Virus record (IMG/VR): IMGVR_UViG_3300048591_000451 | Coordinates: 1-37,069 of that record | Strand: one strand, 5' to 3' | From: a virus | DNA: 37,069 nt | Part shown: positions 12,502 to 20,470 of the stretch, piece after piece | Numbering within the stretch: position 1 is the stretch's first letter | Layout: every line of letters starts with the position of its first letter | Notes under the pieces: generated by a model | What the model was told of the DNA's origin: nothing | The model's input: the letters and a program-made list of their open reading frames with translations, nothing else | Databases searched by the model: none | Position numbers and translations under genes: made by a program

Positions 12502-13086
12502 TTATACCCTTTCGATTTCTGTCCTATTGAAACCATCATCGGAAGTTGATTTTACTCTGGTTACTGAATTATCACCATAACTTTTAAATAATGTCTGTGA
12601 AGTTTCTGCGCCTTCTGTTTCACCCATTAAAACTGCTCCGATGTCTTCCATTAAATCGCTTAGATTTAAAGCACCAACTGGAACTTGTTCCAATCCATCG
12701 GAAGAAATTTTAACACCATTATTTAATGCTTTCGCAACAATACAAATTTGAAGTAATACATCTTGATTACTTCCTGAACTAAATTCAAAATTAATATAAA
12801 CGATTCCACTATTAGCCTGTAAAGCAGTGTTAGGAATTGAATATTGATAAATGCCCGGTAAATTTGCGCTATCAACTTCTTTCCAGCCATTAGAAAGATA
12901 AGTATCATTTGTCGCATTAACAACCGGATTTCCCGAAGCACTCGCACCGGCTTTGCCTCGTTCCCATGAACGAACCTTTACGCCTGTGTTTATAATACCT
13001 GTAACACCCTTACCGCTACCGTCAACAGCTTTTATTTCAACGATATTGTTAATGCTATTTTTTTCTATCCATTCGACTTGAATCAT
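12502..13086 (-). CDS. Tail-associated structural protein, 194 residues
   Basis: No precise family is recognised. The N-terminal 120 residues are a beta-rich domain of the kind seen in baseplate and fibre-linked proteins: NIVEIKAVDGSGKGVTGI opening, GWKEVDSANLPGIYQYSIP, and SGIVYINFEF. The rest (LNLSDLMEDIGAVLMGETEG and on) is a helical tail with a possible trimerising or attachment role. It lies between the tape measure and hub-like genes, the place of distal tail proteins, so it is probably part of the tail tip. The start is ATG at 13086 after AAGGAAAAAA. Confidence 0.55.
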   Translation of the reverse strand: MIQVEWIEKNSINNIVEIKAVDGSGKGVTGIINTGVKVRSWERGKAGASASGNPVVNATNDTYLSNGWKEVDSANLPGIYQYSIPNTALQANSGIVYINFEFSSGSNQDVLLQICIVAKALNNGVKISSDGLEQVPVGALNLSDLMEDIGAVLMGETEGAETSQTLFKSYGDNSVTRVKSTSDDGFNRTEIERV

Positions 13087-13098
13087 TTTATTTTTTCC

Positions 13099-15570
13099 TT
13101 ACATTAGTACGCCGGTTGATAATCTAATTTCACGAGGCGAATTTTTTATAACTGTTCTCGCCAAAGTTCTACCATCTAAATTCATGATAATAGTTTGTTC
13201 TCTATTACCTAACATTGAATCCAATCTATCAAGTGGTATAACTGCTTCTTGACCTTTTTCACCAATTAAGGCATTTGTCGGCCCTTGTGTTATACCACCA
13301 CTAGCAAGTTTTAATTTGCCTTGTAATCCCATAACAGTAGCAATCATAGCGCCCATTGCAGCAATCGCCAAAATCGGCCCAATAATTGGGATACCGGCTT
13401 GTGAACTTGCTGCGCCCGAACCGGCTACAATTGCGTTGTTTGCAATCATAGTTTTTGAACTGGCAACACTTGAAGCCGTAGCAATTCCTGCTGTTGTAAT
13501 TGCATCAGCCTGTACAATTTTTGAAGTTACACTGCTTACAGTTCTTTTCATTAATTCAGTCATTAACCATTGCATACCCATTTTAACTATATTTTGAATT
13601 ACAAAATCAGCTAACGATTTAAACATAGACTTAAATGTTTCAGCAAAACTAGCACCGTCTAAAATCATATTAGAAATGCCTTGCGAAAAATTATTAAAGA
13701 CATTGTCCCATAACCCGCTTACAACAGTCGAGGCAGTAATCATAGAGTTTTCTATATGTTCTGCCAATTCCGTCCAAATTGTTTTTTGCGATTCTATTTT
13801 ATCTTTTAAATTTGTATCGTCTGATTGTTTTAAATCAGCGGTACTACTTCCACCAACACCAATAAAAGAAGGCATTTCATTTTTTGCCATTGATTTAATA
13901 TTAGGGTCTTCCTGTGCAACTTCTGGAACTGGCTTCTGTTTTGCTTTTCCAAATGGATTAAAATCACCAAGTAAAGAAAGCGAACCAATTGCTAAATTTT
14001 TCATATATTCAAGTGCCGAAGTAAAAGCGCTTTTTGCCCCATCGGCAACAGTATCCCAAGCACCACCCATTTTAGATTTTACCCAGTCGGCAGTATCACC
14101 AATCGCACCTTTAACACTGCTACCAATTCCGATTAATGTTGCGTCGAAATCTTCTGCCATATCATTTAATTTTACTTCAATTTTTGTTGCTTCTTCTCTA
14201 AAACTATCTGAAAAACCAGTAAATTTAGGATTATTTATTTCTTGTTTTAAATCACCAATTGAAGTATTAATGCCCATTATAGCATTAGTTGCAAGTCTTG
14301 AAGCCTCATCAAAACCCTTGCCGATATTTGCCAAAAATACGCTTGTTTCAATAGCCTTTTCCATGCTTTGAAGCAATATGAGAATTGCTGGCCCAAATTT
14401 ATCAACAATTACTTTTGCATTGTCTGCAAAAATTCCTGCCAAACCTGCAAAGGCAACTATTGCCATTCTGATTATTTGAATTACACTTCCAATTATTACA
14501 ACAATTGGCAAAGCTACCGAAGCAAAAGCAGAAACAGCAGTTACCATTGCCCCAACATTTGCAACAAAAAAGGCAAATGCTTTTGAAATCAAAGAAGCGG
14601 TAAAGGCTAAAACACTAGAAATGGCAACAGCCAAACCTTTAATTAACGACCAAATTATACCTGTTGCTGTAATTAATGCAGTGCTTAATGTTCCCACAAC
14701 CGTAATCAAAGGCGGAAGCAAAACGGCAAATGCTAGAACGGTCATTGCACCACGCTTAACAGAATCGTCAAGTGAAATAAAATAGTCAATTAAGGGCATT
14801 ATTTTATCAATCAATGAGCTAACGATAGGAATTAATTCTTTTCCAAAAGTTTCTTGCAAAGTTTTTACTTTTGCATTGAATCTGTTCATCACTTCGCCCC
14901 AACCTTCTTGCGACTTGGAAGTGCTTCCTATTGATTTTTCAAAAGTTTTATGAAGCAAGCTAGACATAACTAAAGCTTTGTCACGCTCATTTAATTGTTC
15001 TTTTGTTTTATTAATTCCTAAAATAAACGCTTCATTTTCTATTTCTGCATCAGATATAGAAATACCTAATTGTTTTAATGATTTTACATTTCCGGTTAAA
15101 CTAGAAGTAAATGCTTCCATTACTTTTGAATCAGATATTCCTTTTAAACTAGCAACATCAATTCCAAGTTGAACTAATGACCGTGATAAATCTCCGGCTT
15201 CTGATTCCGTTAAATCCATTGAAGTAAAAAGGCTACCAAATTCGGAAGCATAATTCTTCAAATCAGTTGTATTTCTTCCAAATATTTTAGATAAATTTAA
15301 TAAAGACTTTTCTATTTTAGGAGCAGAATCGCCAAAAACGGCAGTAATTCTGCCGTTAGCGTCTTCCGCCTCACCTGCCATTTTTAAAAGAGATTTTGAT
15401 ATTAATGTAGCAGGCAAAGCAAGCGCAACCGACATTTTTGCGCCTAATGTTTGAATATTTTTAGTGATTTTTTTTGTTGAATTAATTACTTCACTTACGG
15501 ATTTATTAAGATTTTTTGAAAAATCTTTTGTAAGTAATTCAAGTTTAACGCTTAATGTTTTTTGAGCCAT
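13099..15570 (-). CDS. Tail tape measure protein
   Basis: This 823-residue protein sets tail length and fills the tail tube before DNA ejection. The N-terminal part (residues 1-290) matches TP901-type tape measure proteins, with the RITAVFGDSAPKIEKSLLNL and LGIDVASLKGISDSKVMEAF blocks. Several hydrophobic segments lie between residues 275 and 400, as usual for the membrane-inserting part, and there is a Gly/Ala-rich C-terminal region (about 695-760). The closing part with ASGGITQGPTNALIGEKGQE and VIPLDRL is a common tape measure end. It starts with ATG at 15570 inside the end of the chaperone extension ORF, an overlap of 26 bases. By the known rule of about 0.15 nm per residue, the tail would be roughly 120 nm; this is an estimate. 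Confidence 0.93.
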   Translation of the reverse strand: MAQKTLSVKLELLTKDFSKNLNKSVSEVINSTKKITKNIQTLGAKMSVALALPATLISKSLLKMAGEAEDANGRITAVFGDSAPKIEKSLLNLSKIFGRNTTDLKNYASEFGSLFTSMDLTESEAGDLSRSLVQLGIDVASLKGISDSKVMEAFTSSLTGNVKSLKQLGISISDAEIENEAFILGINKTKEQLNERDKALVMSSLLHKTFEKSIGSTSKSQEGWGEVMNRFNAKVKTLQETFGKELIPIVSSLIDKIMPLIDYFISLDDSVKRGAMTVLAFAVLLPPLITVVGTLSTALITATGIIWSLIKGLAVAISSVLAFTASLISKAFAFFVANVGAMVTAVSAFASVALPIVVIIGSVIQIIRMAIVAFAGLAGIFADNAKVIVDKFGPAILILLQSMEKAIETSVFLANIGKGFDEASRLATNAIMGINTSIGDLKQEINNPKFTGFSDSFREEATKIEVKLNDMAEDFDATLIGIGSSVKGAIGDTADWVKSKMGGAWDTVADGAKSAFTSALEYMKNLAIGSLSLLGDFNPFGKAKQKPVPEVAQEDPNIKSMAKNEMPSFIGVGGSSTADLKQSDDTNLKDKIESQKTIWTELAEHIENSMITASTVVSGLWDNVFNNFSQGISNMILDGASFAETFKSMFKSLADFVIQNIVKMGMQWLMTELMKRTVSSVTSKIVQADAITTAGIATASSVASSKTMIANNAIVAGSGAASSQAGIPIIGPILAIAAMGAMIATVMGLQGKLKLASGGITQGPTNALIGEKGQEAVIPLDRLDSMLGNREQTIIMNLDGRTLARTVIKNSPREIRLSTGVLM

Positions 15571-15931
15571 TTTCTAAAGCCTTTTTCTTGTTTAGTTCAA
15601 TTAAGCGTTTAGTGATATTTTCTTTTCTTAAAGCCTGTTTTTCTTCGGTAGTCATAAACATTTTTTCAAATGCTTCAGCCTCGTCTTCTGGCGTTAACAA
15701 CGACTTGGCTTTTATTTCTTCCCAATTAAAAAGCTCTTTAGGCTTCAACATCTTTTTAACATGCGGTGCTGTCAAATAGCTAATCTGCCAACTCGCTAGT
15801 TCGTACTTCTCTTTAAAGTCTTGCTCTTTGTATAAATACATGTAGTCAATATCTTTGCAGGTCATATCCCAAAAATCTTTTGGTTTTATGCCTATTTCGG
15901 ATATTGCAATTTCATAATATTTATTAATCAA
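15545..15931 (-). CDS. Tail assembly chaperone, frameshift extension part (gpT-like)
   Basis: This ORF encodes about 128 residues before the tape measure gene, but its only nearby start is a TTG at 15931 without a good ribosome binding site. In the same frame it is open upstream to the nine-A run at 15976-15984. A -1 shift there, after codon 102 of the preceding chaperone gene, gives a product of 245 residues: 102 from the first ORF, 15 linking residues and these 128. This is the conserved G/GT arrangement described in lambda and in most siphoviruses, in which both products help the tail tube form around the tape measure. The sequence itself (KYYEIAISEIGIKPKDFWDM, then basic C-terminus) fits the tail chaperone extension type (GT-like, with tryptophan-aspartate/YMYLYKEQ). 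It is best annotated as a frameshift extension, not a separate gene. Confidence 0.8.
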   Translation of the reverse strand: MINKYYEIAISEIGIKPKDFWDMTCKDIDYMYLYKEQDFKEKYELASWQISYLTAPHVKKMLKPKELFNWEEIKAKSLLTPEDEAEAFEKMFMTTEEKQALRKENITKRLIELNKKKALENGSKNIKR

Positions 15932-15945
15932 TTCCTTAAAGGTTT

Positions 15946-16281
15946 TTATCTCTTTTTCTTCGCCTGTTCCGATTCTTTTTTTTTCATTTCTTTAAACAAG
16001 GCGCTTTCTTCTATTGTTTCGTTAATCAATTCCATTAGCTTATCAATGCCATTTTTTTCTACGAAGTCATCTAATAAATTTTTGAAATTTTTTAAGTCTA
16101 GCCCGTCATTATCACCAGATATGCAAGCCTCGACAAAATTTGAAACAACTGTCAAATCGCCCTTGTTTAAATTTTTAAAAAAGTCTTCAATGCCAACCGC
16201 ACCGAAAACAGTTTTTAAGTAATCAAAAGCAGAAAAGCCAAAACGCAATCGTCTTGGCCTGTCTAATTGTATAAATGCCAT
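15946..16281 (-). CDS. Tail assembly chaperone (gpG-like)
   Basis: This 111-residue protein is the short form of the tail assembly chaperone. It has a beta-like start (MAFIQLDRPRRLRFGFSAFD) and then a helical body (FFKNLNKGDLTVVSNFVEAC, NLLDDFVEKNGIDKLMELIN), as in the family of small chaperones just before tape measure genes. The C-terminus is a Lys/Glu-rich tail. Near its end it runs through the slip site ATGAAAAAAAAAG, which allows a share of ribosomes to shift into the extension ORF. The start is ATG at 16281 behind GGGAG with a run of A between. It follows the tail tube gene directly, the usual order tube, chaperones, tape measure. Confidence 0.8.
   Translation of the reverse strand: MAFIQLDRPRRLRFGFSAFDYLKTVFGAVGIEDFFKNLNKGDLTVVSNFVEACISGDNDGLDLKNFKNLLDDFVEKNGIDKLMELINETIEESALFKEMKKKESEQAKKKR
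15976..15984 (-). promoter_or_regulatory. Nine-A slip site for -1 frameshift between chaperone ORFs
   Basis: On the minus strand the zero frame reads ATG AAA AAA AAA GAA. Slipping back one base on the last AAA gives AGA, which is the frame of the extension ORF. A AAA AAA G is a known slippery heptamer type. Transcriptional slippage adding one A would have the same effect. No clear downstream stem-loop was identified by eye. Confidence 0.8.
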
Positions 16282-16319
16282 TTTTTTTTACTCCCTTAAA
16301 ATAAAAAAAGTTTATTTGA

Positions 16320-16751
16320 TTACGGCAAAATTAAAGTCTGTGGTTTTCCGCAACCTTGAAATGAACCGCTAATCATAACAGCGTCTTCGAGTGCGTTCTT
16401 TTCTTCCCACGATTTTACTAAAACCGTACCTTCAAAATATTTTGCACCGCTGACATCATTAGGTCGATATTGAAAAATCAATTCGCTACCTTCTGTAATG
16501 CCACCAAGTACGGCTTCTTGTCCCGGGTCAGCTTCCAACGAAATGACTTCGATTGATACTTCCCATTCTTTCAAGCCTTCAATGAATTCCTTCCAACCAT
16601 CTACCGAATCAAAAGAAGTAACATCAATTGGCGTCATGTTTTTTGAAATGCTCATGTCTTTAGCATTTGCGACTACTAAATAAGTAGAACCGCCATCCGT
16701 AGATACATACGGCTTGCCTTTATATCCCGCTACACCTTTACCGCAACCCAT
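16320..16751 (-). CDS. Major tail tube protein
   Basis: This 143-residue protein is likely the tail tube subunit, placed just before the tail chaperones. The pattern GYKGKPYVSTD, KDMSISKNMTPIDVTSFDS, EFIEGLKEWEVSIEVISLEA, DPGQEAVLGGI and then EDAVMISGSFQG fits tail tube proteins of the TP901-1 major tail protein 2 family, which form hexameric rings stacked into a tube. The length is typical for one tube domain without an added Ig domain. The start is ATG at 16751 with AAAGGAAA upstream. A second, clearly related tube domain occurs at the junction 20455-20018, where it is fused to other domains. Confidence 0.85.
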   Translation of the reverse strand: MGCGKGVAGYKGKPYVSTDGGSTYLVVANAKDMSISKNMTPIDVTSFDSVDGWKEFIEGLKEWEVSIEVISLEADPGQEAVLGGITEGSELIFQYRPNDVSGAKYFEGTVLVKSWEEKNALEDAVMISGSFQGCGKPQTLILP

Positions 16752-16785
16752 TTTATTTCCTTTTCATAATAAGATTTATTTTAAA

Positions 16786-17118
16786 TTACACTTTTTGACG
16801 AATAACCGCAACTTCAATATCAGTGATAGAGCCAAAAGTCAATTCGACATTTCCACCATTATTAAAAAGCATTTGTTCAAAAAAAGATGATTCATAAACC
16901 TTATTTGCAACCATTGCAACGACAATATCGCCACTTCTTCGATTGCTATCTACACGACTTTTTACAGTCAAATTTCCCGTTGGCGTTGCACCGGTTTTTA
17001 CAATCAACTTGCAAAATCCATTGTTTTTGAAAACCATTTCCAAAGCACCGGCAACAAATGTAACTGTGCTTACTGCATGGTTTAATTGGTCTTGTACTAC
17101 GATTTCTGTTGCTGGCAT
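16786..17118 (-). CDS. Hypothetical tail/virion protein, 110 residues
   Basis: No family is recognised. The protein looks like a single beta-sandwich domain: ATEIVVQDQLNHAVSTVTFV, then GFCKLIVKTGATPTGNLTVK, then VELTFGSITDIEVAVIRQ, with few charged residues. It lies between the tail terminator and the tail tube, a place where decoration or tail-associated proteins occur in siphoviruses. The start is ATG at 17118. A structural role is inferred from location and composition. Confidence 0.55.
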   Translation of the reverse strand: MPATEIVVQDQLNHAVSTVTFVAGALEMVFKNNGFCKLIVKTGATPTGNLTVKSRVDSNRRSGDIVVAMVANKVYESSFFEQMLFNNGGNVELTFGSITDIEVAVIRQKV

Positions 17119-17140
17119 TTTAAGAACTCCATAAAAATTT

Positions 17141-17551
17141 TTATAATGTAATCACTCTAAACTCAATTGAAAGCATTCTGCCTTGAGTTTCCATATTCAC
17201 ATTAGGATTTTCATCCCGACCAGAATATTTAAACATCAAAACACAACACGCAAGCGAACTAATATTTTCTTCCTGTCTTGAAAGCAATTCTTTAATTCGC
17301 TTTTCTATATCATAGATTGTACTCAGTGAAAGCGATTTTCCATAAATATCTACATAATAAGTCATTGCATCGCCGTCATCGTCAAAAGTAGAAAAGTCAC
17401 TCGATGAAGTGCGACCAATACAAATATAAGGATACAATACATTATCTTGCGGTACATAATTATAAACGCCCTTTGCAAGACTTTGTATTGTCGCATCATT
17501 GTTTATAATAGCATAAACAGAACAGTGCAGGTCTTTAATAGAGCATGTCAT
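17141..17551 (-). CDS. Tail terminator-like protein (DUF3168 type)
   Basis: This 136-residue protein resembles tail terminators, which cap the tail tube and make the head-joining interface. The pattern HCSVYAIINNDATIQSLAKG VYN at the N-terminus, then LYPYICIGRTSSSDFST, DAMTYYVDIYGKSLSLSTIY and the closing RMLSIEFRV matches the DUF3168/gpU-like family. Its position, between the gp10-like gene and the tail tube gene, is exactly where the terminator normally sits. The start is ATG at 17551, two bases after the gp10-like stop. Confidence 0.7.
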   Translation of the reverse strand: MTCSIKDLHCSVYAIINNDATIQSLAKGVYNYVPQDNVLYPYICIGRTSSSDFSTFDDDGDAMTYYVDIYGKSLSLSTIYDIEKRIKELLSRQEENISSLACCVLMFKYSGRDENPNVNMETQGRMLSIEFRVITL

Positions 17552-17552
17552 T

Positions 17553-18011
17553 TTATTTCATTTCCTTTAAAATTTTTTCTAATGCCTTTTCAACCTTTGG
17601 GTTAATTTTATTAAATGCAGGAATAAGAAAAGGCTTTTCTTCAATACCATTTTTTACAATTTTTCTATAAACTGGATAAAAAGGAAGACCATGCCTTGCG
17701 CACCAAACTTTTAAATCTGCCTTAAATTGTTCCGAGCCATTACTTGTAGTGTGCGGGCTTGTTCCATATTCGACATGCGGGGCGTATGGCACGGTACAAC
17801 CGATTTCAACTTCAACGGCAATCTTACCCATAATATTTGCGGTGCTTTGAATATCATTTGCAAGTCTTCCGGTATCAAAACTGTTTTGAGTTACAGTATT
17901 GACAGCTTCTTTTTGTATTTTATTTCCACCTTCAATCATTACCCTAGTTAGTTTTTCGGAAGTTTCTTTGCCCAAAGATTTAAGCCATTTTTCAAATTGT
18001 TTCGGAGTCAT
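17553..18011 (-). CDS. HK97 gp10-like tail completion protein
   Basis: This 152-residue protein belongs to the HK97 gp10-like family of neck/tail completion proteins. The diagnostic segment is VPYAPHVEYGTSPHTTSNG (about residues 80-98), followed by KPFLIPAFNKINPKVEKALE near the C-terminus, as in the family. The N-terminal helix (EKLTRVMIEGGNKIQKEAV) is also typical. In most siphoviruses this gene directly follows head closure; here a block of about 6 kb separates the two. The start is ATG at 18011, four bases after the upstream stop region. Confidence 0.85.
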   Translation of the reverse strand: MTPKQFEKWLKSLGKETSEKLTRVMIEGGNKIQKEAVNTVTQNSFDTGRLANDIQSTANIMGKIAVEVEIGCTVPYAPHVEYGTSPHTTSNGSEQFKADLKVWCARHGLPFYPVYRKIVKNGIEEKPFLIPAFNKINPKVEKALEKILKEMK

Positions 18012-18015
18012 TTTT

Positions 18016-18870
18016 TTACCCTAAATTAATTTCAATTTGAACAATCGGACGAATTCTTCCTACACGATAAACAAAATCACTTAAACAAAGTTTTGCGCTA
18101 TAGGAATCACAATTATTATTTTTTCTTGTGTAAATTATTTTATTTTCAAAAATTGAACATTTATAAATAGATTTTTGGTCTGCAACAATTGCCTTAACTT
18201 CTAAAGTATCTAAATCTAGTTCATCGGTAAAATGACAATCATTTGTTTGTTGTTTTCCAATATTGCTAGGATAAGTAAGCAATAATTTATTTGTGCCATA
18301 AACAAATGAAATTCTCCTTACAAAACCACATAAACCTATTGCAATTTTTCTAATTACTTTGGCTTGTTTGTTTTCTACAACAATAAAAGCATTGCCGATA
18401 TAAGAACTCGCAACTGCTTTATATTTAATATTTTCAGCAACACAATAAGACCTTAAACCCATTATTTGCGGTATAAATTCAGGCTCGCCAAGAGAATTTA
18501 AATCGTCGCCTTTTCTTCTATATGCTCTATATATTGGTTTTCTATGGCTTACTAAATCCTCACGAGTATATATTAAATTTATTTTACCTTGCCCATCAGT
18601 AAAAGCCGAAGGCGAGCAATAAACATTTTTTAAATCATCTTGAAAAATATTTTGCTCATTTGTAGCAATTCCTGTTTCCAAATCTATATCGCAAGTATAA
18701 ATAGAATAATCTCGGTAATATGTTTCCGTACCCATATCATGCAATTGCCTGTATCCCTGTTCTTCTAACTTTGTATCATCTAAATTAGCACGACAATACA
18801 AAAGTTTATTGCCACCAATTAAAAAAGGCATGTGCCTATGATAACTATTATTTGAAAAATTTATTTCCAT
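18016..18870 (-). CDS. Hypothetical beta-rich protein, 284 residues
   Basis: No family is recognised. The correct start is ATG at 18870, directly after the stop of the tube/LRR ORF (TAAAATG); a longer frame upstream overlaps that ORF and looks non-coding. The protein repeats a motif of short strands with aromatic and Asp residues: LIGGNKLLYCRANLD, YSIYTCDIDLETGI, KINLIYTREDL, NAFIVVENKQAKVI, NKLLLTYPSNIG, ENKIIYTRKNN. This looks like a beta-propeller of several blades. It has no signal peptide. It is linked by position to the beta-rich/tube/LRR locus and may be a virion surface or glycan-binding protein, which is inference. Confidence 0.55.
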   Translation of the reverse strand: MEINFSNNSYHRHMPFLIGGNKLLYCRANLDDTKLEEQGYRQLHDMGTETYYRDYSIYTCDIDLETGIATNEQNIFQDDLKNVYCSPSAFTDGQGKINLIYTREDLVSHRKPIYRAYRRKGDDLNSLGEPEFIPQIMGLRSYCVAENIKYKAVASSYIGNAFIVVENKQAKVIRKIAIGLCGFVRRISFVYGTNKLLLTYPSNIGKQQTNDCHFTDELDLDTLEVKAIVADQKSIYKCSIFENKIIYTRKNNNCDSYSAKLCLSDFVYRVGRIRPIVQIEINLG

Positions 18871-18871
18871 T

Positions 18872-20470
18872 TTAATACAACCAACTTCTTGGCAAAGCCA
18901 AAGGATTAAACTGTTCAACAGGTAAAATTTCTGAATATTTCGGAGTATAAGTAATAAGACTTTCAGCTTCTGCAAGCGTAATTCCCTTATCACTTGCAAT
19001 TTGTGCAATTAAAAGCGTTATATCATCAAGCGGAGATAATTCAAGTTCTGATATATCTAGCTTTTCAAGTATAATAAAGTCTTTACACAATTGAGGAAAC
19101 ACGGAAGCCACAAGCAAAGAACTATTAGCCGTTAATTTTCTTGACTCCCAATAACCATTTCCGTAGAAAGCATCGTTAGGGTAACGGTTTAAAGCAAAGT
19201 ATAGCTCTTTTACTTTTAGTTTATCGCAATTCCAAAACGAAACAATATTTTTATTCACATTCAAATAGTCAAGCGTGCTTGGATTCGGTGCGCTTGTAAA
19301 ATTGCTAAACAAAAATTGCTCTGTGATAAAGTTATAACTCAAATCTAAATACTTGATCGTGTCGGCAAAGTTTACCAGTGCGCTTGACCATTGGCCTAGA
19401 AGATTGTGGTCAGCCTTTAAGTATTTAAGTTCTAGGTCTTGAATCGACTCAATGTCCGTAAAGCTTAAATCATTGAAAGATATGTTGACGCCTGTCAACC
19501 CTGTTAGTGTTCCAATGATCGTAAGGTCTGAAAGCCTCATGTTCGATAGGTCTAATATATAATCTGGGTTTGCAGGGAAGAAGCTATAAACCAAAAGAAT
19601 CCACACATCGGAAGCGTTTCCGTTATGGCCCAATGTGATACCTACCAATGAAGCCAATTTCTTTATGATCTGAATTTGCCCGAAATTGGTTGTCTTTTCG
19701 GCAATCTCAACGAATTGCTCATACTTTGTAAGCGAATTATTAGGAATATAAGCACTATCTCGACATAAATAGCGATAAACGACATGAACGGGGCAACCGC
19801 TTAGGCCGGCACCACTGGCATTAAGCGTGATCGTTCCAATGTCTCCGGTGCCTGTCTCAATCGGTTCAAAGGTTTTCTCAACTATCCAACCAGTAGAGCC
19901 GGCCGGTGCCTTTGGGGCCTCAAATGTTTGGCCATTAAACATATAAATATTTTCATTCAATTCCTCACAACAGATATTATTGCAAGTGATTAAATTAGCC
20001 TGTTTCTCGAACATTCTTTGTAAAGGGCCTGTGCCAAGAATGGCAAAGCTATTGTTTACGGCATCTTGTGTGCTTTGTTGAATGCCAACAGAAACAACAA
20101 ACCCCATACCAATACGAACGGTGCGATAACCACGGGTTCCGAAGTCTTTATTTCTAACTAGCTTAATCCAAACCCGTTCATGATTGTCGATTGCTTCCCT
20201 TAATCGTTCTTGACCGGCATCGTCTTCAATATAAACATTTGAAATTGTTACTGACCAACGCTTAAAAGAGGCTTCAAATTTTTTATATTTATTATCTCTT
20301 TGAAGTTGACCGTATGTTGAAATATCGGTCATTTCAGATTGAATATTTAATTTGAAATTAAGAATAGCGCCAACTTTTACGAATTCAGAATCAGCACAAT
20401 TAGCATCTTTACGAAGCCAAATTTCGCCTTTGTAGCCGTTCTCGCCTATTCCACAAGAAAAAATGCCGTT
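18872..20470 (-). CDS. Tail-tube-like domain plus leucine-rich repeats, -1 frameshift extension of the upstream ORF
   Basis: The first ATG in this frame is at 20332 (486 residues), but the frame is open to 20476 and the 46 upstream codons are clearly coding. They supply SCGIGENGYKGEIWLRKDA, which matches the start of the tail tube protein (MGCGKGVAGYKGKPYVSTD). Further matches are KKFEASFKRWSVTI with KEFIEGLKEWEVSI, DDAGQERLREAI with ADPGQEAVLGGI, and QDAVNNSFAILGTGPLQ with EDAVMISGSFQGCGKPQ. A full tube domain therefore requires entry from the upstream ORF by a -1 shift. No ATG, GTG or TTG lies in the 46 codons. Residues 258-395 (counted from the ATG) are leucine-rich repeats: YILDLSNMRLSDLTIIG, GVNISFNDLS, IKYLDLSYNFI, LDYLNVNKN. 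The linker between has four Cys. The fused product would be about 1190 residues. Confidence 0.75.
   Translation of the reverse strand, partial: NGIFSCGIGENGYKGEIWLRKDANCADSEFVKVGAILNFKLNIQSEMTDISTYGQLQRDNKYKKFEASFKRWSVTISNVYIEDDAGQERLREAIDNHERVWIKLVRNKDFGTRGYRTVRIGMGFVVSVGIQQSTQDAVNNSFAILGTGPLQRMFEKQANLITCNNICCEELNENIYMFNGQTFEAPKAPAGSTGWIVEKTFEPIETGTGDIGTITLNASGAGLSGCPVHVVYRYLCRDSAYIPNNSLTKYEQFVEIAEKTTNFGQIQIIKKLASLVGITLGHNGNASDVWILLVYSFFPANPDYILDLSNMRLSDLTIIGTLTGLTGVNISFNDLSFTDIESIQDLELKYLKADHNLLGQWSSALVNFADTIKYLDLSYNFITEQFLFSNFTSAPNPSTLDYLNVNKNIVSFWNCDKLKVKELYFALNRYPNDAFYGNGYWESRKLTANSSLLVASVFPQLCKDFIILEKLDISELELSPLDDITLLIAQIASDKGITLAEAESLITYTPKYSEILPVEQFNPLALPRSWLY

Noticed and set aside
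13676-14371. A 231-codon open frame on the plus strand opposite the tape measure gene
   Set aside because: It mirrors the coding constraint of the tape measure gene, has no ribosome binding site, and all other genes are on the minus strand.
18872-19008. N-terminal 46-codon extension of the 284-residue gene
   Set aside because: It lies entirely within the tube/LRR ORF in another frame. The ATG at 18870 directly after that stop is the natural start.
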